Positions 52,088-60,835 of a stretch of DNA of 64,000 bases are shown in pieces. The position numbers and the translations under genes were made by a program. Each line of letters starts with the position of its first letter. The stretch's first letter is position 1. Source of the stretch: Thermodesulfobacteriota bacterium (GTDB taxonomy: Bacteria > Desulfobacterota_D > UBA1144 > Nemesobacterales > UBA2774); NCBI GenBank assembly GCA_040754335.1, contig JBFMCV010000004.1:1-64000 (forward strand). The letters are read 5' to 3'. The notes under the pieces are model-generated. The model searched no databases. It saw only the letters and a list, made by a program, of their open reading frames with translations, and was not told the origin of the DNA.

Positions 52088-53089
52088 ATGGGCGTGAGGA
52101 AGTTCAAAGCGCTTGTAGTCGAAGAAACCGGGAAGGATAAATTCCAGAGGTCGATCAAGGAGAGGTCTACGGATGAGCTGCCGACGGGAGATGTGCTCGT
52201 CCGCGTTCACTACTCTTCGCTCAACTATAAAGACGCACTCTCAGCGACCGGCAACAGGGGCGTAACGAAAAATTACCCCCATACGCCCGGCATAGACGCC
52301 GGAGGCGTCGTTGTGGAGAGCGGCTCGGGTGACTTCAAACCGGGGGAAGAGGTCCTGGTCACGGGCTACGACCTCGGAGCAAACACTCCGGGCGGCTACG
52401 GGGAGTACATACGCGTGCCCGCGGGCTGGGCGGTTAAGCTCCCGAGCGGGCTTTCGCTCAGGGAGAGCATGATTTACGGTACGGCGGGGTTTACCGCGGC
52501 TCTCTCCGTTTATAAGCTAGAGGAGTACGGAGTGGCCCCCGGAACGGGGGAAGTCCTCGTTACGGGAGCAACAGGAGGCGTCGGAAGCATAGCGTCGGGT
52601 ATCCTCGCGAAGGCTGGTTACGACGTGGTCGCTTCAACCGGGAAGACGGACCTGAAGCAAATGCTTCTCGATCTCGGCGTAAAAGAGGTGATAAGCAGGG
52701 AGGATGCGAGGGATATGTCCGGACGCCCCCTTCTCAAGGCGAGGTGGGCGGGGGCGGTGGATACGGTCGGCGGAGATACCCTCGCTACCGCGATAAAATC
52801 CGCGAAGCAGCACGGAGTAGTCACGTGCTGCGGCAACGTGGCCTCTGCTGACCTGCCCATAAACGTTTATCCGTTCATATTGAGAGGTGTTGCTCTCGTA
52901 GGCATAGATTCCGCGTACTGCCCGATGGACATTAGAAAAAAAGTCTGGGCCAAGATAGCCGGCGAATGGAAGATCGGGAAGCTCGATACCATTACGACTG
53001 AAATTACGCTCGCCGATCTCGATAAATATATCGAGCTTATACTGAGGGGCGGGCAGGCGGGGAGGGTCGTCGTCGGTCTGGCCGGTTAG
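52088..53089 (+). CDS. YhdH/YhfP family acryloyl-CoA reductase-like quinone oxidoreductase
   Basis: This is an MDR-superfamily NADPH reductase of 333 aa, no zinc ligands. FKALVVEETGKDKF opens, VRVHYSSLNYKDALSATGN, YPHTPGIDAGGVVVESG, GAT GGVGSIAS nucleotide loop (VLVTGATGGVGS) and YCPMDIRKKVWAKIAGEW are AcuI/YhdH features. AcuI reduces acryloyl-CoA to propionyl-CoA; other members act on enones. GGGAGG is 7 nt before ATG 52088, which decides the start over the ATG 6 bp upstream. Confidence 0.92.
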   Translation: MGVRKFKALVVEETGKDKFQRSIKERSTDELPTGDVLVRVHYSSLNYKDALSATGNRGVTKNYPHTPGIDAGGVVVESGSGDFKPGEEVLVTGYDLGANTPGGYGEYIRVPAGWAVKLPSGLSLRESMIYGTAGFTAALSVYKLEEYGVAPGTGEVLVTGATGGVGSIASGILAKAGYDVVASTGKTDLKQMLLDLGVKEVISREDARDMSGRPLLKARWAGAVDTVGGDTLATAIKSAKQHGVVTCCGNVASADLPINVYPFILRGVALVGIDSAYCPMDIRKKVWAKIAGEWKIGKLDTITTEITLADLDKYIELILRGGQAGRVVVGLAG

Positions 53090-53440
53090 GGGACGGAGGA
53101 ACAAATTTTCATTCGGATTTAAGCACGTGCCTTCCGGCATTAGGGATGCCCGGCTCCGGGAAGATGCCATGTTCAATTTTTAGAATACGCTGCTTAACTT
53201 TTAGGCATTGTAATTCATTTCACAATACGTAACCCACTCTGATCATTCGATCATGCTTAAATTTGCAGCTGGTATGTTGTTTGCAACCGATAATATAATA
53301 GGCTGGAGGTTCCGCAATAAACATGAATGGTTGCATCCTGATATTCCCGGATTCGCCTTTTATGCCTGTGGGAGCCGATGTTTCCCCTAATCAGGATATT
53401 GAAATTATGTGCTCGACCGTCACACAAAGGAGGAATTACA
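53090..53440. other. Leader of amtB
   Basis: There is no gene here. The stretch holds a sigma-54-like promoter (53269-53286) and, further upstream, a GCACGTGC palindrome near 53124 that could be an activator site. About 145 nt of untranslated leader would separate the predicted start of transcription from the ATG. Confidence 0.5.
53269..53286 (+). promoter_or_regulatory. Sigma-54-type promoter for amtB
   Basis: CTGGTATGTTGTTTGCAA has the -24 GG and -12 GC elements of the YTGGCACG-N4-TTGC consensus exactly 10 bp apart (TGG at 53270-53272, TTGCA at 53281-53285). A nitrogen-regulated ammonium transporter is a classical RpoN/NtrC target, which supports the call. The -24 box is TGGTAT in place of TGGCAC. 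Confidence 0.5.
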
Positions 53441-54826
53441 ATGAGAAAGATTATTCTTAGGAATTCGTCTTTGCTTCTCCCTGTTATCGTGTTTTTGTTG
53501 TGTTTGTCGGACCCGGGTTTATCACTGGCTCAGGAAGGGCCTGCGATCGACACCGGCGATACGGCCTGGATGCTTACATCCTCGCTGCTGGTATTGATGA
53601 TGACGATTCCCGGGCTGTTTCTGTTCTACGGCGGCTTGGTGCGATCCAAGAACGCCCTCGGGACATTCATGCACAGCTTCTTCATCACCGCGCTTGTGTC
53701 CATACAGTGGGTGGTCATCGGATATACGCTGGCGTTCGGTCCCGATATATCGCATTTTATCGGCGGGCTCGATTTCCTGGGGTTGAAGGGTGTTGGGGCC
53801 GCGCCGTCAGACGTGTGGGCCACGACCATCCCGCATAACCTTTTCATGGTTTATCAGCTTACATTTGCCGTTATAACAGTTGCTCTTATCACGGGCTCCT
53901 TCGCCGAGCGCGCGAAATTCAGCACGTTTATCGTCTTCGTCCTCCTGTGGACGACTATCATATACGACCCGCTCGCCCACTGGGTTTGGGGGGGCGGCTG
54001 GATAGGGGCCATGGGCGCTCTCGATTTCGCGGGCGGAACCGTAGTGCATATCAGCTCGGGTGCTGCGGCCCTTGCGGCGGCCATAATGTTCGGAAAGAGG
54101 ATCGGATACGGACGGGAGCCTATGGCGCCTCATTTCCTGCCGTACAGCGTGATCGGCGCCTCCCTTCTCTGGGTAGGCTGGTTCGGGTTCAACGCCGGAA
54201 GCGCCGTCGCTGCAAACGGTCTCGCCAGCACGGCGTTTGTTACGACCAATACTGCGACCGCGGCAGCGGTACTCGGCTGGGTGTTCGTCGAATGGATAGT
54301 CAGGGGCAAGCCCACAGTGCTCGGCGCTGCCTCAGGAGCGGTTGCGGGACTCGTAGCTATAACGCCTGCCGCCGGATTCGTGACACCGATGGCTGCGATA
54401 CTAATCGGGCTAGGCGGCGGTATCTTCTGCTTCTTTGCGGTTAACCTGAAGCCGAAGTTCGGTTACGACGATTCCCTCGACGTAGTCGGCGTGCACGGCG
54501 TAGGCGGGACCTGGGGTGCATTGGCGACCGGACTCTTCGCCACTACAGCCGTTAATTCCGCCGGGCGCGACGGCCTTTTTTACGGCAACCCGGAGCAATT
54601 GTGGATACAGCTTATCGGCGTCGTAGCCACATGGGTGTTCTCGTTCGTGGGGACTATGATTATTCTGGCTGTGCTCAAGGCTGTAATGGGACTGAGAGTG
54701 TCGTCCGAGAAGGAAGCCGGGGGGCTCGACCTCGGCGAGCACGGAGAGGAAGCCTATTCCGGATTTCAAATGGCTCACGGGTATGGCATCCCCGAGCACG
54801 GTGCAAGGCTCACTGACGAGGAATAA
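53441..54826 (+). CDS. amtB: Ammonium transporter
   Basis: This is an inner-membrane ammonium channel, 461 aa from ATG 53441 (GGAGG 9 nt upstream). A signal peptide ends SLAQ. Eleven TM segments follow, with TAWMLTSSLLVLMMTIPGLF and FLFYGGLVRSKN near the entry. The twin pore His are in DFAGGTVVHISSGAAALA and VVGVHGVGGTWGAL. No glnK gene lies beside it, so its PII partner must be encoded elsewhere, while GlnD (60836) is in this window. A terminator hairpin follows the stop. Confidence 0.96.
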   Translation: MRKIILRNSSLLLPVIVFLLCLSDPGLSLAQEGPAIDTGDTAWMLTSSLLVLMMTIPGLFLFYGGLVRSKNALGTFMHSFFITALVSIQWVVIGYTLAFGPDISHFIGGLDFLGLKGVGAAPSDVWATTIPHNLFMVYQLTFAVITVALITGSFAERAKFSTFIVFVLLWTTIIYDPLAHWVWGGGWIGAMGALDFAGGTVVHISSGAAALAAAIMFGKRIGYGREPMAPHFLPYSVIGASLLWVGWFGFNAGSAVAANGLASTAFVTTNTATAAAVLGWVFVEWIVRGKPTVLGAASGAVAGLVAITPAAGFVTPMAAILIGLGGGIFCFFAVNLKPKFGYDDSLDVVGVHGVGGTWGALATGLFATTAVNSAGRDGLFYGNPEQLWIQLIGVVATWVFSFVGTMIILAVLKAVMGLRVSSEKEAGGLDLGEHGEEAYSGFQMAHGYGIPEHGARLTDEE

Positions 54827-54843
54827 TATTAGATGATAACATG

Positions 54844-54871
54844 AGCGGCGGGATCCCTCGGTCCCGCCGCT
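54844..54871 (+). terminator. Terminator hairpin after amtB
   Basis: AGCGGCGGGA (54844-54853) and TCCCGCCGCT (54862-54871) form a perfect GC-rich 10-bp stem with an 8-nt loop, 18 bp past the stop codon. The following AATTTAAG is a weak T-stretch. Confidence 0.7.
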
Positions 54872-55021
54872 AATTTAAGAAAGACCTCAACCGAAGTCGA
54901 CCCTCCGCGACTGCCGTTATCTTTCGAAACGAGCCTACTGACCTGTGAGAGGCAGTATATATGCCGGGGCGGAGACCCCTCCGGCCTTGAATAATTGACC
55001 GCGAGCGCATAAATTCTAGTT

Positions 55022-55447
55022 ATGATGCGGATCACGCCAAGCGTATACCTTGACGAGAGTGAAATTTCGTTCGGTTTCGTCCGCTCTTCGGGCCCCGGCG
55101 GGCAGAACGTGAACAAGGTCTCGACGGCGGTCGAGCTCAGGTTCGATGCGGCCAATTCCCGGAGCCTCCCCGAGGAGGTCAGGGAGCGGCTGATAAAGAT
55201 AGCGGGCAGAAAAGTAACGAGAGAGGGTATTCTCATAATCGAAGCGCGGAGGTTCAGGACGCAGGATAAAAACCGCACAGATGCGGTTGAGCGTCTTGCC
55301 GGCCTGATACGGAAAGCCGCAGCCGAGCCGAGAAAGAGGCGCAAGACAAGACCCACACTTCAATCCAGGGAAGAGAGAATGAAACGAAAAAAGCTCCGCG
55401 GTCAGGTGAAGAAATTAAGAAAACCTGTAATCTCCGTTGCGGACTGA
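55022..55447 (+). CDS. arfB: Peptidyl-tRNA hydrolase ArfB (ribosome rescue factor)
   Basis: ArfB/YaeJ rescues stalled ribosomes lacking a stop codon. The catalytic GGQ is in SSGPGGQNVNKVSTAVELRF (residues 22-41), and the basic C-terminal tail (RKRRKTRPT...RMKRKKLRGQVKKL) is the mRNA-channel sensor typical of the family. It is 141 aa, of normal length. It is monocistronic. Confidence 0.93.
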   Translation: MMRITPSVYLDESEISFGFVRSSGPGGQNVNKVSTAVELRFDAANSRSLPEEVRERLIKIAGRKVTREGILIIEARRFRTQDKNRTDAVERLAGLIRKAAAEPRKRRKTRPTLQSREERMKRKKLRGQVKKLRKPVISVAD

Positions 55448-55617
55448 TTTTTTCCCGCGTGATAAATAATCACGTATTTTACTAAAAAGATTGAATTCGT
55501 TATGCCGCCGGCAATGTCGGCGTGAAGTACATCGGGAATAATAAATCTGCGGCTGAGACCCGTGAGATTTGCCTAGGCTCATAATCCCGTTACAATAAAC
55601 GCTGAATAAGATTCGAT

Positions 55618-55839
55618 ATGGACTCCGAAAATACTGATCAGAAGAAATGCAGGTGCGGTTATACGAGGAGCCACCCGTGGATTGTGCCCAAGCCGAGCTA
55701 TACGCTATGGGGATGGATACTTGTCGGGTTCGGCATAAGCCATCCCCCGGTCGCGGTAAGTTTCGAGTGCGACAAGTGCGGCGAGGTGTTCGAGAGGATT
55801 ACCGACCGCGAATCGCTGAAACAACACATATACCGTTAA
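55618..55839 (+). CDS. Small zinc-ribbon-like conserved protein
   Basis: This is a 73-aa protein with KCRCGYTRSHPWIVP near the start and ECDKCGEVFERITDRE at the end: a CxC plus CxxC set, possibly one zinc site. A hydrophobic patch (YTLWGWILVGFGI) lies between. There is no ribosome binding site I would trust, and no family name is recognised. The Cys pattern and the residue usage argue for a real gene. Confidence 0.55.
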   Translation: MDSENTDQKKCRCGYTRSHPWIVPKPSYTLWGWILVGFGISHPPVAVSFECDKCGEVFERITDRESLKQHIYR

Positions 55840-55940
55840 ATACCGCTCAGGGTCGACGAGCGTGATATATATCCGCGCCTCGATAATCGTCCGGGGGGGG
55901 TCCGTTTCAGACAGCCGGGTTAATAACCGGGCGGCCTTAT

Positions 55941-56873
55941 ATGATTAGACGGTCCACTGGCCTGTTTATACGCCTTAATCACACTCTCGTAATAATTGCT
56001 GCGCTCGCTGCGTCCGCGGCGCTCCTCCCTTCATGCGATTCTGCGTGCGTTACGGTTCCTCAGGCCGAGCTTGAGAAGATCGGTGCGCTTATTTTCAGGA
56101 ACGAGTGCGGGGGGAAGGTGGAGAACCTCACGGCCTGGAACGACGGCGAAGAATTCGCTTCGCTCGGCATAGGACATTTTCTCTGGTATCCGGAGGGGAA
56201 AGAGTACCCCTTCCACGAATCGTTCCCTGTTCTTTTTGAATTTCTGCAATCCAAAGGCGTCCGTGCTCCCGGATGGATGAACGAGCTCCCTTCCTTCGAT
56301 CTGCCGTGGAGCTCACGGAGCGAGTTTTACGGTGACTTCGATTCCGAGCGCATGGTCTCTCTCAGGAAATTCATGCTGGACACCGTCCCGCTTCAGACCC
56401 TCTTCATTGCGGAGCGGATGGAACAGAGCCTGCCGAAGATGCTTGAAGCGGCCCCTCCGGGATCGAGGCACAATATAAGGAAGCAGTTCTACCGTGTGGC
56501 CGGCTCTCCTATGGGTTTCTACGTGCTCGTTGATTACGTGAATTTCAAGGGGGAAGGCACGTCGCTCAAGGAAAGATACAACGGGGAAGGATGGGGGTTG
56601 CTCCAGGTGCTTGAAAATATGGACGGGGACGGGGCGGGACCCGAAGCCCTCCGTGAGTTCTCCCGGTCGGCCGAGGCGGTTCTCGAGAGGCGGGTGCGGA
56701 ATTCGCCCCCTCTGAGGAATGAGAAAAAATTCCTCCCGGGATGGATGAACAGGCTCAAGACATACGGGCCCGAAAATATGGAATCGTATACGGCAGTGAG
56801 CGGGAATAAGAAGGAATCACCCGTCGAAATCATATTGGCTGTGTACAGAAAGCTTGCTTGCGGAATGATGTAG
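55941..56873 (+). CDS. Predicted lipoprotein of unknown function
   Basis: The product is 310 aa. A signal peptide with the lipobox-like LLPSC (about residue 32) follows a hydrophobic stretch, ALAASAA. The mature region contains ALIFRNECGGKVENLTAWND and FASLGIGHFLWYPEGKEYPF, a conserved pattern I do not link to a defined enzyme. Its E...G...GIGHFLW layout hints at a lysozyme-like muramidase fold, but this is a guess. The C-terminal half is helical. It lies alone upstream of the RuvX gene. Confidence 0.7.
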   Translation: MIRRSTGLFIRLNHTLVIIAALAASAALLPSCDSACVTVPQAELEKIGALIFRNECGGKVENLTAWNDGEEFASLGIGHFLWYPEGKEYPFHESFPVLFEFLQSKGVRAPGWMNELPSFDLPWSSRSEFYGDFDSERMVSLRKFMLDTVPLQTLFIAERMEQSLPKMLEAAPPGSRHNIRKQFYRVAGSPMGFYVLVDYVNFKGEGTSLKERYNGEGWGLLQVLENMDGDGAGPEALREFSRSAEAVLERRVRNSPPLRNEKKFLPGWMNRLKTYGPENMESYTAVSGNKKESPVEIILAVYRKLACGMM

Positions 56874-56997
56874 TACCGCTGACGTCGGGCGGCGCTCTCT
56901 TTTATTTGCGGATCAAACCATACATAATAATCTGGCTTCATCATTATGCGGCAGCGGTTTCGCTATATTGGCAATTTTAATGATACGCGGACGGTCA

Positions 56998-57429
56998 ATG
57001 CGGATATTAGCCCTAGACGTAGGTACCAAGACAATAGGCGTCGCCGTAAGCGACGAGCTCGGGATTACGGCGAACGGGGTCGCTACGTTACGCAGAAAGG
57101 ATATCGAGCACGATATGGCGGAGCTCGGCAGGATCATCGAGCGGTATTCTCCTTCGGAGCTCCTCGTAGGCGTCCCTTACAGGAGCGACGGCAGCGTGGG
57201 TAAAAGGGGGGAGGAGATAATGAGGTTCGCCGGGATATTAAAGGACGCCTTCAACATCCCCGTCACTTACTGGGACGAGAGTTTTTCAACAGCCGACGCC
57301 GAGCGTTTTCTCATAGGCGCTGACGTAGGGCGGAAGAAGAGAAAGAAGGTGATAGACAAAATGGCCGCCGTATATATACTAGCCGAGTACCTCGAATCGA
57401 AGAGGTCTCAGAAGAAGGGGGATCAATGA
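56998..57429 (+). CDS. ruvX: Holliday junction resolvase-like protein / pre-16S rRNA nuclease
   Basis: This is the YqgF/RuvX RNase H-fold protein, 143 aa from ATG 56998. MRILALDVGTKTIGVAVSDE starts the fold with the catalytic Asp, ERYSPSELLVGVPYRSDGS and TYWDESFSTADAERFL follow, and KKVIDKMAAVYILAEYLE ends it (third acidic residue). It completes 16S rRNA 5'-end maturation in E. coli. The upstream frame extension has no family support. It is followed 3 bp later by a hydrolase gene. Confidence 0.92.
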   Translation: MRILALDVGTKTIGVAVSDELGITANGVATLRRKDIEHDMAELGRIIERYSPSELLVGVPYRSDGSVGKRGEEIMRFAGILKDAFNIPVTYWDESFSTADAERFLIGADVGRKKRKKVIDKMAAVYILAEYLESKRSQKKGDQ

Positions 57430-57432
57430 ACG

Positions 57433-58224
57433 ATGCCGTATGCTCTGGCTAACGGTATGAACATATATTACGAGGTACACGGGGAAGGGTATCCTGTCGT
57501 GCTCATCGGGGGCCTCGGCAGCCAGGTCGAGAGCTGGGCGACGCAGGTGCCTATATATTCGAAACACTTCAAGGTGGTCGTGTTCGATAACAGGGGCGCC
57601 GGCAGGTCTCAGAAGCCCGAGGCGGGTTATACGACCGAAGACATGGCCGACGACGCCGCTCAGCTTATGGATGCGCTCGGCATAGAGACCGCGCACATCG
57701 TAGGAAAATCCATGGGTGGAATGATAGGCCAGTGGCTCGCTATAAAGTATCCCGAAAAGGTCGGTAAGCTGGTCATGGGCTGCTCCTCCGCTTCGAGAGA
57801 CGAAGTCGGGAACCTTATATTGAGGATGGGCAGGGAGATCGCGTCCAAGGTCGGGATGAAGGCCGTATGGATCATGGCCCTCTATCTCGGCTACACGCGT
57901 GAATACATAGAGAAGAACATAGGCTCGCTCGGCGGCGTAGTCGACGCCATAGCCGAGAACCCGGATGCGCTGAAGGGATATATCGGTCAGAGTTACGCCG
58001 TGGAAGGGCACGATACGACCGACTTACTTCACAAGATAAAAGCCCCGACGCTGGTAATGATGGGGGAGTCTGACATGACCACTTCGCCCAAGCGCACGAG
58101 GGAGCTTGCCGCGCTCATCAGGGGGTCGAAATTAAAAGGGTTTGAAGGGGTCGGCCACGGTTTCTGGAGGGAGAGACAGGAAGAGGCCGACAGTCTCGTC
58201 CTCGGGTTTCTGCTCGACGAGTAG
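57433..58224 (+). CDS. Alpha/beta hydrolase fold protein
   Basis: The product is 263 aa. VVLIGGLGSQVESWATQ is the oxyanion region, VFDNRGAGRSQKPEAG the next motif, and the nucleophile elbow is GKSMGGMIG (about residue 93), where Lys replaces the more common His. The catalytic His is in EGVGHGFWRERQEEA. The 3-bp gap to ruvX implies one transcript. The substrate is unknown. Confidence 0.88.
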   Translation: MPYALANGMNIYYEVHGEGYPVVLIGGLGSQVESWATQVPIYSKHFKVVVFDNRGAGRSQKPEAGYTTEDMADDAAQLMDALGIETAHIVGKSMGGMIGQWLAIKYPEKVGKLVMGCSSASRDEVGNLILRMGREIASKVGMKAVWIMALYLGYTREYIEKNIGSLGGVVDAIAENPDALKGYIGQSYAVEGHDTTDLLHKIKAPTLVMMGESDMTTSPKRTRELAALIRGSKLKGFEGVGHGFWRERQEEADSLVLGFLLDE

Positions 58225-58226
58225 CC

Positions 58227-58928
58227 TCAGTTGAGGTTCCTCTTGTCGATTATCCCGTTTCTTCTTCTAGATGTCACTGAAATTATATCGAGCCTCGTCT
58301 GCAGGTCTTTAATGATTACCTCGGCTCTCTTCCTTACGTCGGGCTCCTCGAGGAGCGACTGCTTGTCGAAGACGTTCGGGAAGATGAGCGTCGCGAGCGC
58401 GTCCGTCAGGCTTTCGAGAGGGAGCCTCGTGTTGATGTTTATCCTGTGGGCCTTCTGCTTCTCGCCGAGTCCGAAATTCCATCTTGTTATCAGCTCTTCG
58501 ATTTTGCTTCTGTACGTTTCTTCGCGTGCGCAGAGCATGTTCTCGACTATCTCGACCCGGGCGGTCCTGTAGGGTATCTCTTTCGTTATCTCGAGGATCT
58601 TCACCCTCTTCAGCCCGTAGAGGACTATGTTGATCCTGCCGTCCTTGAAGGTCTCCGAGCTTACTATCCTCCCCATCCCCACGACGTCGAACACCTCCGG
58701 ATTGCCGTAGTAGTTCGACTCCCATCCGGGCTTAAGTAACGCCATACCTATGATCCTTTCCGACCGGCTCACGTCATGTACCATCTGCTTGTATCTGGGC
58801 TCGAATACGTGTAGGGGAAGGAGGGTATTGGGGAAGAATACGACCGTCGACAACGGGAAGAGCGGTATCGTTCCCGAAAATTCCGTGAGGTTGCATACGT
58901 CTTTAAGGTCGAGTGAGGACAGGTCCAT
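58227..58928 (-). CDS. Lon N-terminal (PUA-like) substrate-binding domain protein
   Basis: This is a 233-aa protein made only of the N-terminal domain of Lon protease: GTIPLFPLSTVVFFPNTLLPLHVFEPRYKQM, YTYG-like VVGMGRIVSSE, and GRINIVLYGLKRVKI. No ATPase or protease domain follows, as in the stand-alone YcaL/LonN family (LON-domain PUA-like). Function is unassigned. It is convergent with the hydrolase gene (2-bp gap) and divergent from thioredoxin. Confidence 0.9.
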   Translation of the reverse strand: MDLSSLDLKDVCNLTEFSGTIPLFPLSTVVFFPNTLLPLHVFEPRYKQMVHDVSRSERIIGMALLKPGWESNYYGNPEVFDVVGMGRIVSSETFKDGRINIVLYGLKRVKILEITKEIPYRTARVEIVENMLCAREETYRSKIEELITRWNFGLGEKQKAHRININTRLPLESLTDALATLIFPNVFDKQSLLEEPDVRKRAEVIIKDLQTRLDIISVTSRRRNGIIDKRNLN

Positions 58929-59118
58929 AACACTAAATTCCGGGCATGGAATAAACGCCTTTTATTTAGTATAGCATATGCGTCCCGGTTTTATTCGGCG
59001 CACTCTCTTCCGGCCCGGGGCCCCGTTTTGTGGGCACGGTTTTCAGGGAGCCGAATCTTTTTTACGGTAAGCTTATCTAATATGGTGTTATGTTTACATT
59101 TTGACAGGAGGCTCGAAT

Positions 59119-59442
59119 ATGGGAAAAACGGTGCATATTACAGATGACAATTTCGAGGAAGAGGTGCTTAAATCTGAGCTGCCGGTTCTCGTCGATTTCT
59201 GGGCCGAGTGGTGCGGTCCGTGCCGCGCAATCGCGCCGACCCTAGAAGAGATCGCGGCCGACTACGAGGGCCGGGTGAAAATCGCCAAGCTCAACGTCGA
59301 CGAGAATCCCAAACAGGCTCACGCCTTCGGGATAAGGGCCATCCCCACCATGATAATTTTCAAGGAAGGGAGCCCCGCTGAGAGGCTTATGGGGGCCCTC
59401 CCCAAAAAGCACATCACCGACGTGATCGAGAGCGCGCTTTAG
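59119..59442 (+). CDS. trxA: Thioredoxin
   Basis: This is a 107-aa protein-disulphide reductase. VDFWAEWCGPCRAIAPTLEE has the CGPC active site and the buried Asp region, and IRAIPTMIIFKEG holds the cis-Pro. An AGGAGG ribosome binding site 8 nt upstream fixes ATG 59119 (a TTG further up is excluded). It is monocistronic. Confidence 0.95.
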   Translation: MGKTVHITDDNFEEEVLKSELPVLVDFWAEWCGPCRAIAPTLEEIAADYEGRVKIAKLNVDENPKQAHAFGIRAIPTMIIFKEGSPAERLMGALPKKHITDVIESAL

Positions 59443-59570
59443 CTGGCCCCCCTCCGGGTCCCGCCCGTCCGTAACCCGCGGTGCGTATATCTACATATAT
59501 AATGACAATCGCAAGATGATCCGTCTCTTCCCGGTTTGAACCGCCCCGGCCGGTCGGTTAGAATTTCAGC

Positions 59571-60137
59571 GTGGCGAAGAAGAGGATAACCAAGGTCTAC
59601 ACAAAAACAGGCGATGATGGGCTTACATCGCTCGTGGGCGGTATGAGAGTGAGCAAGGCTTCCCCGAGGGTGGACGCCTACGGGGACGTGGACGAGCTCA
59701 ATGCGGCGCTCGGGCTTGCCCGTACCGTCGTGCTCAACAAGAGGCTCGGCGGTATTCTCGAAACCCTTCAGAAGGACCTCTTTATCGTGGGCGCCGATCT
59801 CGCAAGTCCTCCCGGCCTCGACGTTCCGAGGATAAACGATGACAGGATATCGGCGCTCGAGTCTGCGATAGACGAGCTGTTGTCGGGCCTCGAGCCGCTT
59901 AAGGAATTCATACTTCCGGGCGGGAAGCCCGGCGGCGCGCACCTCCATTTCGCGAGGACCGTGGCGAGGAGGGCCGAAAGGAAGGTCGCCAGACTTATTG
60001 AGGAGGAAGGGGCCGAGGCGGGGAAGAATGTCCTCATTTATCTGAACAGGTTATCTGACCTGCTTTTCGTTATGGCTAGGATAGAGAACAGGGAGAACGA
60101 GTTCAGCGAAACGTACGCAGAGTTCGGGAGAAAATGA
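59571..60137 (+). CDS. Cob(I)alamin adenosyltransferase, PduO type
   Basis: ATP:cob(I)alamin adenosyltransferase of 188 aa. ITKVYTKTGDDGLTSLVGG is the N-terminal P-loop-like ATP motif, VDAYGDVDELNAALGLA the conserved D/E set, and FARTVARRAERKVARL the R...R...E signature of the PduO family; LNRLSDLLFVMAR closes it. A GTG start (59571) is used without a clear ribosome binding site. It overlaps the methyltransferase gene by 4 bp (ATGA). It implies adenosylcobalamin use, though no B12-dependent gene or cobalamin riboswitch is visible here. Confidence 0.93.
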   Translation: MAKKRITKVYTKTGDDGLTSLVGGMRVSKASPRVDAYGDVDELNAALGLARTVVLNKRLGGILETLQKDLFIVGADLASPPGLDVPRINDDRISALESAIDELLSGLEPLKEFILPGGKPGGAHLHFARTVARRAERKVARLIEEEGAEAGKNVLIYLNRLSDLLFVMARIENRENEFSETYAEFGRK

Positions 60138-60787
60138 AACGGGCATCGGATAGGGATTCATACATAGTCAACCCTGAAATAGAAGCATACATCGAGTCCC
60201 TGACGCCCGCCGGGGATAAGGTTCTGGAAGAGATGGAGGAGCGTGCGAGGCTGAGCGAATTCCCCATAGTCGGGCCTCTCGTCGGCAGGCTCCTCTTCCA
60301 GCTCGCGGTTATGATAAATGCGAAAAGAGTGCTCGAGCTCGGCTCGGGTTTCGGTTATTCGGCTTACTGGTTCGCGAAAGCCGTGGGCGAAGGCGGGTCG
60401 GTCGTATATACTGATATGTCGGTTGAGAACGCTCGCGCGGCCGATGACTTCTTCGCAAGGGCCGGCTTGAGACACAGGCTTGATATACGGACGGGTGACG
60501 CGGTCAGGATACTCGATGAATCAAAGGGCGAGTTCGACATTATATTCAACGATATAGACAAGGAGTATTATCCGCTTGTCGTTGACACCGCATATGAAAA
60601 ATTACGGAAGGGCGGTATTTTCATAACCGACAACGTGCTCTGGTCGGGGAGGGTGTTATCTGGTGACAGCTCCCCCGGTACGGAAGGCGTTAGGGAATTT
60701 ACACGGCTCCTCCTGTCCAAGACCGGTTTCTTCACCGCGATTATTCCGCTCAGGGACGGTATTTCCGTCAGCTTGAAAACGCAGTGA
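60134..60787 (+). CDS. O-methyltransferase family 3 protein
   Basis: This SAM-dependent methyltransferase is 217 aa. RVLELGSGFGYSAYWFAKAV is motif I (SAM loop), NDIDKEYYPLVVDTAYEKL the metal/catalytic Asp region and FITDNVLWSGRVLSGD motif after it, all in the catechol/caffeoyl-CoA O-methyltransferase-like (PF01596) family. The substrate is unknown. It is co-translated with the PduO gene. Confidence 0.88.
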   Translation: MKRASDRDSYIVNPEIEAYIESLTPAGDKVLEEMEERARLSEFPIVGPLVGRLLFQLAVMINAKRVLELGSGFGYSAYWFAKAVGEGGSVVYTDMSVENARAADDFFARAGLRHRLDIRTGDAVRILDESKGEFDIIFNDIDKEYYPLVVDTAYEKLRKGGIFITDNVLWSGRVLSGDSSPGTEGVREFTRLLLSKTGFFTAIIPLRDGISVSLKTQ

Positions 60788-60835
60788 TACCGGGATACTT
60801 AAATATAGGTGTAATATAACGATAGAGGTAACGGC

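Noticed and set aside
59443-59570. Possible cobalamin riboswitch before the PduO-type gene
   Set aside because: The B12-box (GCCACUG) is not present in this short interval.
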